Part shown: positions 8,561 through 16,629 of the stretch, piece by piece
How the letters are laid out: the number at the start of each line of letters is the position of its first letter
How positions within the stretch are numbered: the stretch's first letter is position 1
Assembly: GCF_000013345.1 (NCBI RefSeq)
Contig: NC_007777.1
Coordinates: 2,604,001-2,668,000, forward strand
Source: Frankia casuarinae
GTDB taxonomy: Bacteria; Actinomycetota; Actinomycetes; Frankiales; Frankiaceae
Direction of reading: 5' to 3'
DNA: 64,000 nucleotides
Notes under the pieces: generated by a model
What the model was told of the DNA's origin: nothing
What the model saw: the letters and a program-made list of their open reading frames with translations, nothing else
Database searches by the model: none
Made by a program: the position numbers and the translations under genes

Positions 8561-9628
8561 ATGCCAGCCACCATGCAGGCACTGGCGTTTCTCGGCATCG
8601 GCAAGGCCGGCGTCATCGAGAAGCCCATACCGAAGCCAGGGCCAACTGACGCGATCGTACGGACAACATCGGCGCTTATCTGCACCTCCGATGTGCACAC
8701 CGTCCGGGGCGCCATTCCCGTTCCCGAAGGCCGCGCTCTCGGGCACGAGGCGGTCGGTGTCGTCCACGACCTGGGCGCCGCGGTCACTGGATTCGAGGCC
8801 GGTGAGCGGGTAGCGGTCGGGGCGCTTACGCCGTGCTTTCACTGCGGCCCCTGCCAGCGGGGTTTCAGTACCCAGTGCCAGGGAATGCTCGGTGGGTACA
8901 AATTCACCACGCAGCGCGATGGCAACATGGCGGAGTACTTTCTCGTCAACAATGCGGCCGCCAACCTCGCTCGCATTCCGGCCGACCTGCCCGACGAGAA
9001 AGCCGTCTACGCGACCGACATGCTCTCCACCGGGTTCGGTGGCGCGGAGAACGCGCAGCTGCGGCTCGGTGAGTCCGTCGCGATCTTCGCTCAGGGGCCG
9101 GTAGGGTTATCCGCCACCATCGGCTGCCGGCTGCTCGGCGCCGGACTGATCATCGCCGTGGAAGGACGGCCCGAACGGCAGGAGCTGGCACGTCGATTCG
9201 GCGCGGACGTGGTCGTCGACCCCGCCGCTGGTGATGTGGTGAACCAGATCCTCGATCTCACCGGCGGCGTCGGCGTGGACGGCGCGATCGAGGCGCTCGG
9301 TCATCCGCAGACCTTCGAGGACTGCATCCGGGTGACCAAACCCGGTGGCCGGATATCGAATATCGGGTATCACGGTGAGAACCCGGCACCGCTGCAGATC
9401 CCGTTGGAACCGTTCGGCCTGGGTATGTCGGACAAGAAGATCCTGACGTCGCTCTGCCCAGGCGGAAGCGATCGGCTCGAGCGAATCTTCACCCTCATGC
9501 GTTCCGGCCGGGTGGATCCTACGCCGATGACGACCCATGAGTTCGGGTTCGACGAGATCGAACGTGCCTTCAGCATGATGGAAACCAAGGAGGACGGCGT
9601 CATCAAACCCCTCATCCGTTTCGCATAA
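8561..9628 (+). CDS. Secondary-alcohol (isopropanol) dehydrogenase, zinc MDR family
   Basis: 355-residue medium-chain dehydrogenase strongly resembling Thermoanaerobacter secondary-alcohol dehydrogenase along its length (FLGIGKAGVIEKPIPKPGP, CTSDVHTV, ATDMLSTGF, LCPGG near the end). Catalytic zinc ligands are Cys in CTSD (about residue 41), His-Glu in GHE (about 62-63) and Asp in ATDM (about 152). Unlike the Thermoanaerobacter enzyme it has a four-Cys lobe TPCFHCGPCQRGFSTQC, so a structural zinc is expected. After the Rossmann motif the acidic residue in AVEGRP, where NADP enzymes have Gly-Ser-Arg, suggests NAD use. The probable job is oxidation of isopropanol or another secondary alcohol to the ketone used by the flanking carboxylase. 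ATG 8561 has a GAGG upstream. Confidence 0.9.
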   Translation: MPATMQALAFLGIGKAGVIEKPIPKPGPTDAIVRTTSALICTSDVHTVRGAIPVPEGRALGHEAVGVVHDLGAAVTGFEAGERVAVGALTPCFHCGPCQRGFSTQCQGMLGGYKFTTQRDGNMAEYFLVNNAAANLARIPADLPDEKAVYATDMLSTGFGGAENAQLRLGESVAIFAQGPVGLSATIGCRLLGAGLIIAVEGRPERQELARRFGADVVVDPAAGDVVNQILDLTGGVGVDGAIEALGHPQTFEDCIRVTKPGGRISNIGYHGENPAPLQIPLEPFGLGMSDKKILTSLCPGGSDRLERIFTLMRSGRVDPTPMTTHEFGFDEIERAFSMMETKEDGVIKPLIRFA

Positions 9629-9640
9629 CCAGTAAAACCA

Positions 9641-9690
9641 GGAGGGCTGGGCGCTGCCCGGCGGTTCCGCCGCGGCCCGCCCGGCCCTCC
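9641..9690. terminator. Long hairpin between the dehydrogenase and permease genes
   Basis: GGAGGGCTGGGC at 9641-9652 pairs with GCCCGGCCCTCC at 9679-9690 with one mismatch, forming a strong stem 12 bases after the dehydrogenase stop. There is no T-tract. It may attenuate or stabilise the upstream mRNA rather than terminate fully. Confidence 0.45.
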
Positions 9691-9762
9691 GCCGCCCGTA
9701 CCCGCAGCATGCCCGGCAGGCCGCCCGGTAGGCGGGCTGCCCGTTCAGGAGGTTTCATCCCG

Positions 9763-10446
9763 ATGACCACCAGCACCGGCAGCGCCACCGTTTCCAGTCC
9801 CCAACAGCCATTACTGAACGAGAGCGAGGCCTTACCCGTCTCGTTACCCGCTCCGCCGCCCCTCAGCCCGCTGCGCGGCAACCCGGCCGTGTTCGGCCTC
9901 CCCACCGTCATCGCCGGGGCTTTCGGCCTCGGGCTGGTCGACACCGGCTGGCTTCCGCCCGCCGCGGCCGGCGCGGCACTGCCGATCATCCTGACCTCCG
10001 CCGCCGTCGGTCTCCTGGTCGCCGCGATCTGGGCGGCGGCGCTCGGGCAGAACCCCCTGGCCAGCCTGTTCGCGGTGTTCTTCGGGTTCTACGGCAGCTA
10101 CGCCGCGTTTGGCCTCGGCCTCGGCCACAACTGGTACAACATCCCCGCCACCCAGATCACCAGAACCACCGAGCTGTGGCTGATCAGCTGGCTGGTCACC
10201 CTCGTCCTGGTCACCGTGGCCACCCTGCGCCTGCCCAGCAGTTTCACCCTGCTGCTCGGGTTCGCGGACGGCGCGCTGCTGCTGCTACTGCTCGGCACCA
10301 TCAACACCAGCACCGCCCTCACCCACGCCGGCGGCTACCTGGTGTTCGGCTTCACCGCGGTAGCGGCCTACCTCTACCTCGCCGTCATGTCCGCCGAGAC
10401 CGGCGGGAAGGGTCTGCCGCTCGGCAAGCCGGTCATCTCCGGATAA
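9763..10446 (+). CDS. GPR1/FUN34/YaaH (SatP-type) acetate-family permease
   Basis: 227-residue membrane protein with about six helices after a 40-residue Pro-rich N-terminus. The motif GNPAVFGLPTVIAGAFGLGL at about residues 42-61 corresponds to the family's NPxxxGL signature. Members move acetate, succinate or related small monocarboxylates, and some have been linked to glyoxylate, acetoacetate or ammonium traits. Placement inside the carboxylase locus suggests handling of acetate or acetoacetate, or recovery of leaked intermediates. ATG 9763 has a perfect AGGAGG 10 bases upstream. Confidence 0.82.
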   Translation: MTTSTGSATVSSPQQPLLNESEALPVSLPAPPPLSPLRGNPAVFGLPTVIAGAFGLGLVDTGWLPPAAAGAALPIILTSAAVGLLVAAIWAAALGQNPLASLFAVFFGFYGSYAAFGLGLGHNWYNIPATQITRTTELWLISWLVTLVLVTVATLRLPSSFTLLLGFADGALLLLLLGTINTSTALTHAGGYLVFGFTAVAAYLYLAVMSAETGGKGLPLGKPVISG

Positions 10447-10510
10447 CATGCTGCGATCCGATGGTCGTAGCTGGCCGGCTAGCGCGTATTGATGGAAAGT
10501 TCTTGTACTG

Positions 10511-10579
10511 AGCCGAACACGCCGTCAGGCTGATGGGAATCAGCAGGGTCGGCGTCATCAACCCCCTCGTCCGTTTCGC
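10511..10579 (+). pseudogene. 3'-end fossil of a second secondary-alcohol dehydrogenase gene
   Basis: About 69 bases align without gaps to the last codons of the dehydrogenase at 8561-9628. The end translates as MGISRVGVINPLVRFA against METKEDGVIKPLIRFA, and 27 of 29 bases match in the stretch beginning GGCGTCATCAA. Upstream in this frame there is a stop codon and similarity fades. The rest of 10447-10651 shows no gene. The remnant sits directly before the HyuB gene, so an ancestral copy probably lay there and was deleted. Confidence 0.7.
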
Positions 10580-10651
10580 GTGGCCTGTGTCGGGCCTGGG
10601 AAGCCGCTCGCCCTCGCCCGCCAGGCACGTCTTAGCAGAAGGTGTAGATTC

Positions 10652-12883
10652 ATGAGCCAGCCCGACCACGCTGACGGCAAGTCAGTCGTCGAGAAGTTCC
10701 TCGAAGAAAACGTCCTGTTCCTCGGGCCCGACCCCGAGATCATGCAAAGCCACCATCTCGCCCCGGAGTCGCCCCGCGAAACGGAGGCGCTCGCGCGGTT
10801 CACCGATCCCGAGCAGATCAACCTGGTGCGGCACAAGCTGCAGACCGCGTGTAACGAGTCCTTCGACATGGTCGAGCAGATGGGCGCGGCGCCCGGCGCG
10901 AAGTGGGGCGACCTGATCTCCGGGGTGTGGACGGCCTCGGGTGACCTCGCCCTGTCCAGCATGGGTGGTGTGCTGCTGTTCTCGGTGCTCACGCAGCACC
11001 CGGTCAAGTTCATTGTCAAGTACTGGGTGGATGAGCCGACGGTCGGGGTCCGTGAGGGCGATGTCTTCATGCACAACGACGCCCGCTACGGCAACGTCCA
11101 CAACACCGACCAGAGCATCCTCATCCCGGTCTTCCACGAGGGGCAGCTGATCTGCTTCGCCGGCGCGGTCTGCCACGAGGGGGAGAACGGCGCCACCGAA
11201 CCCGGCGGTATGCCCTCGGCGGCGGAGTCCCCGTTCGACGAGGGATTGAAGATTTCGCCGATCAAGGTCGGTGAGAACTACACGTTCCGCCGTGACCTCA
11301 TGACCTTCCTGCAGAACTCGGTGCGCGAGCCGAAGCTGCAGCTGGAGGGCATGAAGGCCAAGCTGTACGCGGCGATGCGGACAAGGGACCGGATCCACGA
11401 CACCATCGCCGAGTACGGTGTCGACGCGGTCGTCGCCACGTTGCGGCGCACCCTGACCGACACCGCCGACGAGGTCCGCCGCCGGCTGAGGTCGTGGCCG
11501 GAGGGCACCGTGCGGCAGAACGTCTTCGCGGACGGGACGCTGCGGGAGAACTGCCTGGTCAAGATCAGACTGGCGATGACCAAGAAGGACGACGAGCTGA
11601 TCCTGGATTTCCGGGGCTCGTCGCCGGAATTCCTGAACCGGGCCAACAACACGATCCTCTCGTCGATGAAGGGCATGCTGGCCCAGGAGTTCCTGACCTT
11701 CGTGTGGCCGGACCTGCCGCGAAACCAGGCGGTGTTCGAGCCGATGACTGTTCTCACCGACCCGCGGTCGGCGCTGAACTGTTCGCCGGAGGCGCCGAAC
11801 GCGCAGAGCATGATGACGTTCTTCCCCTCCTTCACCGCGGCCCAGCTGGCGACGCCGAAGCTCCTCTACAGCGCGGGTGAACGCTCTACGGACGTCATCG
11901 CCGGCTGGTTCAACATGATCGTCACGTTCATCTACGGTGGTGTCACCCAGCACGGCGAGCTGGTGGGCAACGTGTGCGCCGACCTCAACGGCATGGGCGG
12001 GGCCGCGCGGTCCAACCGGGACGGCGAGCACGCGGTCGCCCCGATCTTCGCGCCCATGGCCGACATCGGGGAGCAGGAACTCATCGAGGAAGAAGTCCCG
12101 ATTCTCAAGATCGTGCCGAACAGGGTAATGCGGGACAACCAGGGCTTCGGCAAGTTCCGCGGCGGCCAGGGCTACCAGCAGATCGCCACCGTCAAGGACA
12201 GCGCCATGTGGGGCTTCATGGCGTGCAGCATCGGCTCGAAGTTCCCCAGCTCGCACGGCATCTTCGGCGGCTACGGCCCCGGCACCTACCCGCTGTGCAA
12301 GATCAAGAATGTCGACATCTTCAAGGTGATGGACAACCAGCGCGAACTGCTGCGCTACACCGTCGAGGAACTGATGAACGAGCGTCCGTTCCCGGACGCG
12401 ACCTACTCGACGCATCACATGGGCATGCAGTTCGAGCTCGCCGAGCGCGGCGAGCTGTACATGCTCACCCAGGGCACCGGCGGTGGCTACGGGGACGTGC
12501 TCGAACGCGATCCCGAGCTGGTGGCTTCCGACTACCGCGACGGCCTGGTGTCCATGGACACCGTCCGCGACATCTACCACGTGGTGCTCAACCCCGACAC
12601 CGCCGTGCTGGACGCCGAGGGCACCACGGCGGCCCGGGAGGCCGAGCGGGCGGCTCGGCTGCGGCGGGGCAAGCCGTATGCGGAGTTCGTCAAGGAATGG
12701 GAGACCGAGACGCCTCCGGCCGACGTGCCGTTCTTCGGCTCCTGGGGCGACCCGCGGGTGCTGTTCCGCGGCACTCCGCAGGACACCTGCCCCGCGGACG
12801 CGATCGTGCCGGTGATGATGCCCGACCCGAAGGACGTGCGGATCGCGCAGCTGGAGGCCAAGCTGGCGGAGCTGCAGGACTGA
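10652..12883 (+). CDS. Ketone carboxylase subunit, HyuB type
   Basis: 743-residue hydantoinase B/oxoprolinase family protein. Recognisable stretches include FMHNDARYGNVHNTDQ (the HyuB metal/substrate pocket region), LDFRGSSPEFLNRANN and KFRGGQGYQQIA. In acetone and acetophenone carboxylases the HyuB-type subunit pairs with the HyuA type(s), binds the metal and hosts the second half-reaction. The C-terminal tail has a short heptad-like end (IAQLEAKLAELQD). I chose ATG 10652 with AGAAGGTG upstream; an upstream in-frame start at 10580 overlaps the dehydrogenase fossil. It is separated from its HyuA partners by the dehydrogenase and permease genes, which is unusual. Confidence 0.87.
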   Translation: MSQPDHADGKSVVEKFLEENVLFLGPDPEIMQSHHLAPESPRETEALARFTDPEQINLVRHKLQTACNESFDMVEQMGAAPGAKWGDLISGVWTASGDLALSSMGGVLLFSVLTQHPVKFIVKYWVDEPTVGVREGDVFMHNDARYGNVHNTDQSILIPVFHEGQLICFAGAVCHEGENGATEPGGMPSAAESPFDEGLKISPIKVGENYTFRRDLMTFLQNSVREPKLQLEGMKAKLYAAMRTRDRIHDTIAEYGVDAVVATLRRTLTDTADEVRRRLRSWPEGTVRQNVFADGTLRENCLVKIRLAMTKKDDELILDFRGSSPEFLNRANNTILSSMKGMLAQEFLTFVWPDLPRNQAVFEPMTVLTDPRSALNCSPEAPNAQSMMTFFPSFTAAQLATPKLLYSAGERSTDVIAGWFNMIVTFIYGGVTQHGELVGNVCADLNGMGGAARSNRDGEHAVAPIFAPMADIGEQELIEEEVPILKIVPNRVMRDNQGFGKFRGGQGYQQIATVKDSAMWGFMACSIGSKFPSSHGIFGGYGPGTYPLCKIKNVDIFKVMDNQRELLRYTVEELMNERPFPDATYSTHHMGMQFELAERGELYMLTQGTGGGYGDVLERDPELVASDYRDGLVSMDTVRDIYHVVLNPDTAVLDAEGTTAAREAERAARLRRGKPYAEFVKEWETETPPADVPFFGSWGDPRVLFRGTPQDTCPADAIVPVMMPDPKDVRIAQLEAKLAELQD

Positions 12884-12944
12884 CGGTGCAGGGCTGACGG
12901 CGCGGGCCTGATGCTGCGGGACTGATGAGGACGGCGGGAGAACG

Positions 12945-13775
12945 ATGAACGCTGTGGACGACTGGATCCACGCCAGGCGCGACACCCTGACCTGGCTGGA
13001 CTGCGACCGGTACGTGTGGAGGGTCTTCGCCGGCGCCCCCGAGCGCTGGTATGACGACCCGGCCACGCTGGTCGCGGCGAGTGCACAGGCACACCGGTTA
13101 CTGCGGTCCGATGTGTACGGTGTCAACGTTTCAGGTCCGTTCTCCCGCCACCTCGTCGGCGATAGCGAGGCCGCTGCCGTCTGTGCGGCGTTGGAGCTGC
13201 CGGCGCCGCGCCGCGTGCTGGCCGACACTCTCGACGCGCTGCTGCACCAGTTCGGCGATCGTGTCGACCTGGTGCTGGACTGCCCGTCACCGCGCAGGCT
13301 GCTCGCGTCCGGTGCGGGGATCGACTTCGACGCGCTCGACGACGTCGCGACCGGCCTGCTGGAGGTGATCCGCTCGGTGGCGGACCGGCCGGTCCGGGGG
13401 CTGCAGATCACCTGTGACACGGCGGGCGGGCCGGATGAGGACGAGACCGACGCCTGGTCCAGTCTGCTGGCCGCGGCCGGGCACTACGGCTGGATCACCG
13501 CGGTCCGACTGAACGGCGTGACCGACCCCGACCAGCTCGACCCCAAGCTGCCCGGTGACCTGCTGCTCCTGCCGCACCTGCCAGCCGGCGTCCTGCCCGA
13601 TGATCGGCGCTACGGCGGGGGACTGCCAGCGGAGGTGTGGAGCGACACGAGCGAGGCCGCCCGGCTGCTCGACGCCGCCGCCAAGCGTGGGTTCCGGTTC
13701 GGTGAGATCCCCACCGAGGCCTCCCCGGAAATCGTGCTGACCAGGCTCACCGCCCTGGCCGCGGGCACGCACTGA
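12945..13775 (+). CDS. Unrecognised 30-kDa protein, candidate fifth carboxylase subunit
   Basis: 276-residue soluble protein with no signal peptide or membrane helix. Repeated patterns such as RVDLVLDCPSPRRLL, GLQITCDTAGG and GDLLLLPHLPAGVLP suggest alternating beta/alpha units, perhaps a TIM-barrel-like fold, but I do not recognise a family motif. Size and position immediately after HyuB match the fifth, separately acting subunit reported for acetophenone carboxylase (about 34 kDa there), so I propose that role by context only. ATG 12945 is preceded by GGCGGGAG, and the gene is 11 bases ahead of the thiolase. Confidence 0.6.
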   Translation: MNAVDDWIHARRDTLTWLDCDRYVWRVFAGAPERWYDDPATLVAASAQAHRLLRSDVYGVNVSGPFSRHLVGDSEAAAVCAALELPAPRRVLADTLDALLHQFGDRVDLVLDCPSPRRLLASGAGIDFDALDDVATGLLEVIRSVADRPVRGLQITCDTAGGPDEDETDAWSSLLAAAGHYGWITAVRLNGVTDPDQLDPKLPGDLLLLPHLPAGVLPDDRRYGGGLPAEVWSDTSEAARLLDAAAKRGFRFGEIPTEASPEIVLTRLTALAAGTH

Positions 13776-13786
13776 AGGGATCCGAC

Positions 13787-14953
13787 GTGGACGACGTGGA
13801 GATCGTGGGCTGGGGTCATACCCCGTTTGGCCGTCTGCCCGAGGAGACTCTGGAGTCGCTGATCGTTGCCGCCGCGCGGGAGGCGATCGCGTCGGCGGGT
13901 CTGCGCCCGCGGGAGATCGACGAGATTGTTCTCGGTACCTATAACGCGGGGTTGCAGCCGTTGGCGTTTCCTTCCTCGCTGGTGCTGGAGGCCGATGACG
14001 ATCTGCTGTTCACCCCGGCGACCCGGGTGGAGAACGCGTGTGCGAGCGGGTCGGCGGCGTTGCTGTGCGGGGTGCGGGCGATTCGGTCCGGGCAGGCGCG
14101 CCGGGTGCTGGTGGTCGGGGCGGAGAAGATGACCCACGCGTCGGCCGAGGTTGTCGGTGGGGCTTTGCTGGGTGCCGACTATGAGCATGCCGGCGAGTGC
14201 GCGCCTGCCGGGTTCGCGCGGTTGTTCGCCGATGTCGCCGAGGCCTACTTCACCAAGTATGGTGATCACAGTGACGCGTTGGCGCGGATCGCGGCGAAGA
14301 ATCATCGTAACGGGGTGGTGAATCCGTACGCCCATCTGCGTTCCGATCTCGGCTTCGAGTTCTGTAGCACGGTCGGTCCGCGTAATCCGGTGGTCGCGGG
14401 TCCGCTGCGGCGTACGGACTGCTGTCCGGTCTCGGATGGTGCCGCCGCGGTGGTGCTGGCCGCGCCGGGTGGTGCGCCGCGTGCCCCGGCGGTGCGGATC
14501 CGTGCTCTGGCGCAGGCCAACGATTTCCTGCCGGCCGCGCGGCGTCATCCGCTGGCGTTCGCCGCCGCGCATGGGGCCTGGCAGGCGGCGTTGGGGCAGG
14601 CCCGGGTGCGGCTGTCCGACCTGCACCTGCTGGAGCTGCACGACTGTTTCACCATCGCGGAGTTGCTGGAGTACGAGGTCGTCGGGTTGTGCCCGCCGGG
14701 CGGCGGGGGGCAGGTCATCCTCGGTGGGGTCGTGGACCGGGACGGCACGCTGCCGGTCAACCCCTCCGGGGGGTTGAAGGCCAAGGGTCATCCGGTTGGT
14801 GCCACCGGGGTGTCCCAGCATGTGATGGCGGTCCTGCAGCTCACCGGCACCGCCGGGGCGATGCAGATCCCCGGGGCCACCGTCGCCGGGGTGTTCAACA
14901 TGGGTGGCCTGGCGGTCGCCAACTATGCGAGTGTCCTGGAGCGTGTGCGATGA
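13787..14953 (+). CDS. Thiolase family protein (SCP-x/acetyl-CoA acetyltransferase type)
   Basis: 388-residue thiolase. The nucleophile Cys lies in VENACASGSA (about residue 85), the second active-site region is HDCFTIAELLEYE, and the GHPxGATG loop GLKAKGHPVGATG carries the catalytic His near residue 330. The HDCF motif marks the SCP-x-like group. A plausible role is thiolytic cleavage of the 3-oxoacyl-CoA made by the next gene, giving acetyl-CoA. The start is GTG 13787. The stop overlaps the acyl-CoA synthetase start by four bases, so both products are needed together. Confidence 0.9.
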   Translation: MDDVEIVGWGHTPFGRLPEETLESLIVAAAREAIASAGLRPREIDEIVLGTYNAGLQPLAFPSSLVLEADDDLLFTPATRVENACASGSAALLCGVRAIRSGQARRVLVVGAEKMTHASAEVVGGALLGADYEHAGECAPAGFARLFADVAEAYFTKYGDHSDALARIAAKNHRNGVVNPYAHLRSDLGFEFCSTVGPRNPVVAGPLRRTDCCPVSDGAAAVVLAAPGGAPRAPAVRIRALAQANDFLPAARRHPLAFAAAHGAWQAALGQARVRLSDLHLLELHDCFTIAELLEYEVVGLCPPGGGGQVILGGVVDRDGTLPVNPSGGLKAKGHPVGATGVSQHVMAVLQLTGTAGAMQIPGATVAGVFNMGGLAVANYASVLERVR

Positions 14954-16509
14954 GTGATCTCACCGGGAAAAGTGACCTGACCCTGAAGGCGGTGTTCGTC
15001 GACGCGTTGGACCGGTTCGGTGCGCGTCCCGCCCTGCACTATCAGGGGCGGACCTACGGGTACGGCGAGATCGTGGCCGCGGCGAACCAGCTCGCGCACC
15101 GGCTGCGTGCGGCGGGGGTGGGGCCGGGGGTGTCGGTGGCGTTGATGATGTCCAACCGGCCCGAGTACATCGTCGCGGATCAGGCGATCCTGCGGTGTGG
15201 CGCGGTCAAGGTGGCGCTCAACGACATGCTGTCGGCCAGCGAGATCGACTACATTCTGCGGGACAGCGAGGCCCGGGTCGTCCTCGCCGATGCGGGGATG
15301 CTCCCGGCTGCGCTGCACTCCGCGCCGCCCCTGTTGGAGACGGTCATCGCCGTCGCCGACCCGGACGACTGCCCGGGCGGGGTGGTGGCGTGGCACGACG
15401 CGCTGGCCGGGCAGCCGACCACCGTGCCGGAGGTCGACCCGACACCCACCGACCCGGGGTTGATCGTCTATACCGGGGGTACGACCGGTCTGCCCAAAGG
15501 GGTGATGCACACCCAGCGGAATCTCGCGCTCAATCTGTTCTCGCACGTGATGGAGATGGGGCTGCTCGACGACGAGGTGCTGCTGTTGATGTCGCCGCTG
15601 CCGCACAGCGCGGGTTTCCTGCTGCAGGCCGGGATGCTCAAGGGGGCCCGGCACTTCCTGGAGACCAGGTTCGACCCGGAGCTGGTGCTTGAGCGGATCA
15701 CCGCCGACCGGGTGACCTTCACGTTCATGGTGCCTACCATGATCTACCGGGTGCTTGACCGGGCGGCGGGCCGCGCGTTGGACCTCAGCTCGCTGCGGAC
15801 CATCCTGTACGGTGCCGCGCCGATCACCCGGGAGCGGCTGGAGCAGGGCCTGGAGGTGCTCGGCCCGGTGTTCATGCAGCTGTACGGGCAGTCGGAGGCG
15901 CCGAACTTCATCACCCGTCTTCGCCGTGAGGATCATCGTCTTGATCCTGACGGGGAGCATCGGCTGGCCAGCTGTGGTCAGCCGGTCGTCATGGCCACGG
16001 TCAGGGTGGTCGACGAGGCTGGCCGGGAGCTGCCCCGCGGTCAGGTCGGGGAGATCGTCGCCGCCACGCCGTACACGATGGTGGGGTATCGGGGCCGGCC
16101 CGAGCAGACCGCCAAGGCGCTGCGGGACGGGTGGTTGCATACTGGGGATATCGGGCGGATGGATGCCGAGGGGTACGTCTATCTGCTGGACCGCAAGAAC
16201 GATATGATCATCACCGGTGGGATGAACGTGTACAGCACGGAGGTGGAGAACGCGGCGGCGGCCTGTCCTGGGGTTGGGCAGGTCGCGGTCGTCGGGGTGC
16301 CGCATCCGGACTGGGGTGAGGCGGTCGTGGCGTTCGTCGTGCCCGATGATACCGGTGCGTTCGACGAGGCCAAGCTGCTGGCGCACTGTCGGGTCGAGCT
16401 TGCCCGGTACAAGCAGCCCAAGGCCGTGCGGGTCGTCGAGGCCCTGCCGACCACCGTGTACGGCAAGCTGGACAAGAAGGCGCTGCGGGCCGGCTGGCCC
16501 GGTTGGTGA
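14950..16509 (+). CDS. Acyl-CoA synthetase (AMP-forming), probable 3-oxoacid-CoA ligase
   Basis: 519-residue ANL-superfamily ligase. The adenylate-binding P-loop YTGGTTGLPKG is at about residue 174-184, YGQSEAPN follows, the hinge motif is DRKNDMIITGGMNVYSTEVE and the catalytic Lys lies in VYGKLDKKALR close to the C-terminus. In acetophenone degradation the carboxylase product is activated by a dedicated ligase encoded beside the carboxylase genes; acetone degraders need an acetoacetyl-CoA-forming step. I infer this role here from position next to the carboxylase and thiolase genes. ATG 14950 overlaps the thiolase stop. Confidence 0.88.
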   Translation: MSDLTGKSDLTLKAVFVDALDRFGARPALHYQGRTYGYGEIVAAANQLAHRLRAAGVGPGVSVALMMSNRPEYIVADQAILRCGAVKVALNDMLSASEIDYILRDSEARVVLADAGMLPAALHSAPPLLETVIAVADPDDCPGGVVAWHDALAGQPTTVPEVDPTPTDPGLIVYTGGTTGLPKGVMHTQRNLALNLFSHVMEMGLLDDEVLLLMSPLPHSAGFLLQAGMLKGARHFLETRFDPELVLERITADRVTFTFMVPTMIYRVLDRAAGRALDLSSLRTILYGAAPITRERLEQGLEVLGPVFMQLYGQSEAPNFITRLRREDHRLDPDGEHRLASCGQPVVMATVRVVDEAGRELPRGQVGEIVAATPYTMVGYRGRPEQTAKALRDGWLHTGDIGRMDAEGYVYLLDRKNDMIITGGMNVYSTEVENAAAACPGVGQVAVVGVPHPDWGEAVVAFVVPDDTGAFDEAKLLAHCRVELARYKQPKAVRVVEALPTTVYGKLDKKALRAGWPGW

Positions 16510-16629
16510 CGCCCAAAGTGTTGCGGCCTGGGCGGCCAGTGCGAAAATCAGCCCGAGGGTGTGTGAGTATCGTCACGAACGCGTGGCAGGGGAGCCGGGC
16601 GGGGAGCCCTCGGAAGCGAGGCGAGCTGG

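Noticed and set aside
4128-12883. Hydantoinase or 5-oxoprolinase operon
   Set aside because: Two HyuA types plus a gamma-like zinc subunit, CoA ligase, thiolase and secondary-alcohol dehydrogenase fit ketone carboxylation better; not fully excluded.
10682-13420. 912-codon open frame on the minus strand
   Set aside because: It is antisense to HyuB and the 30-kDa gene, Arg/His-rich with no family motif; a typical high-GC shadow.
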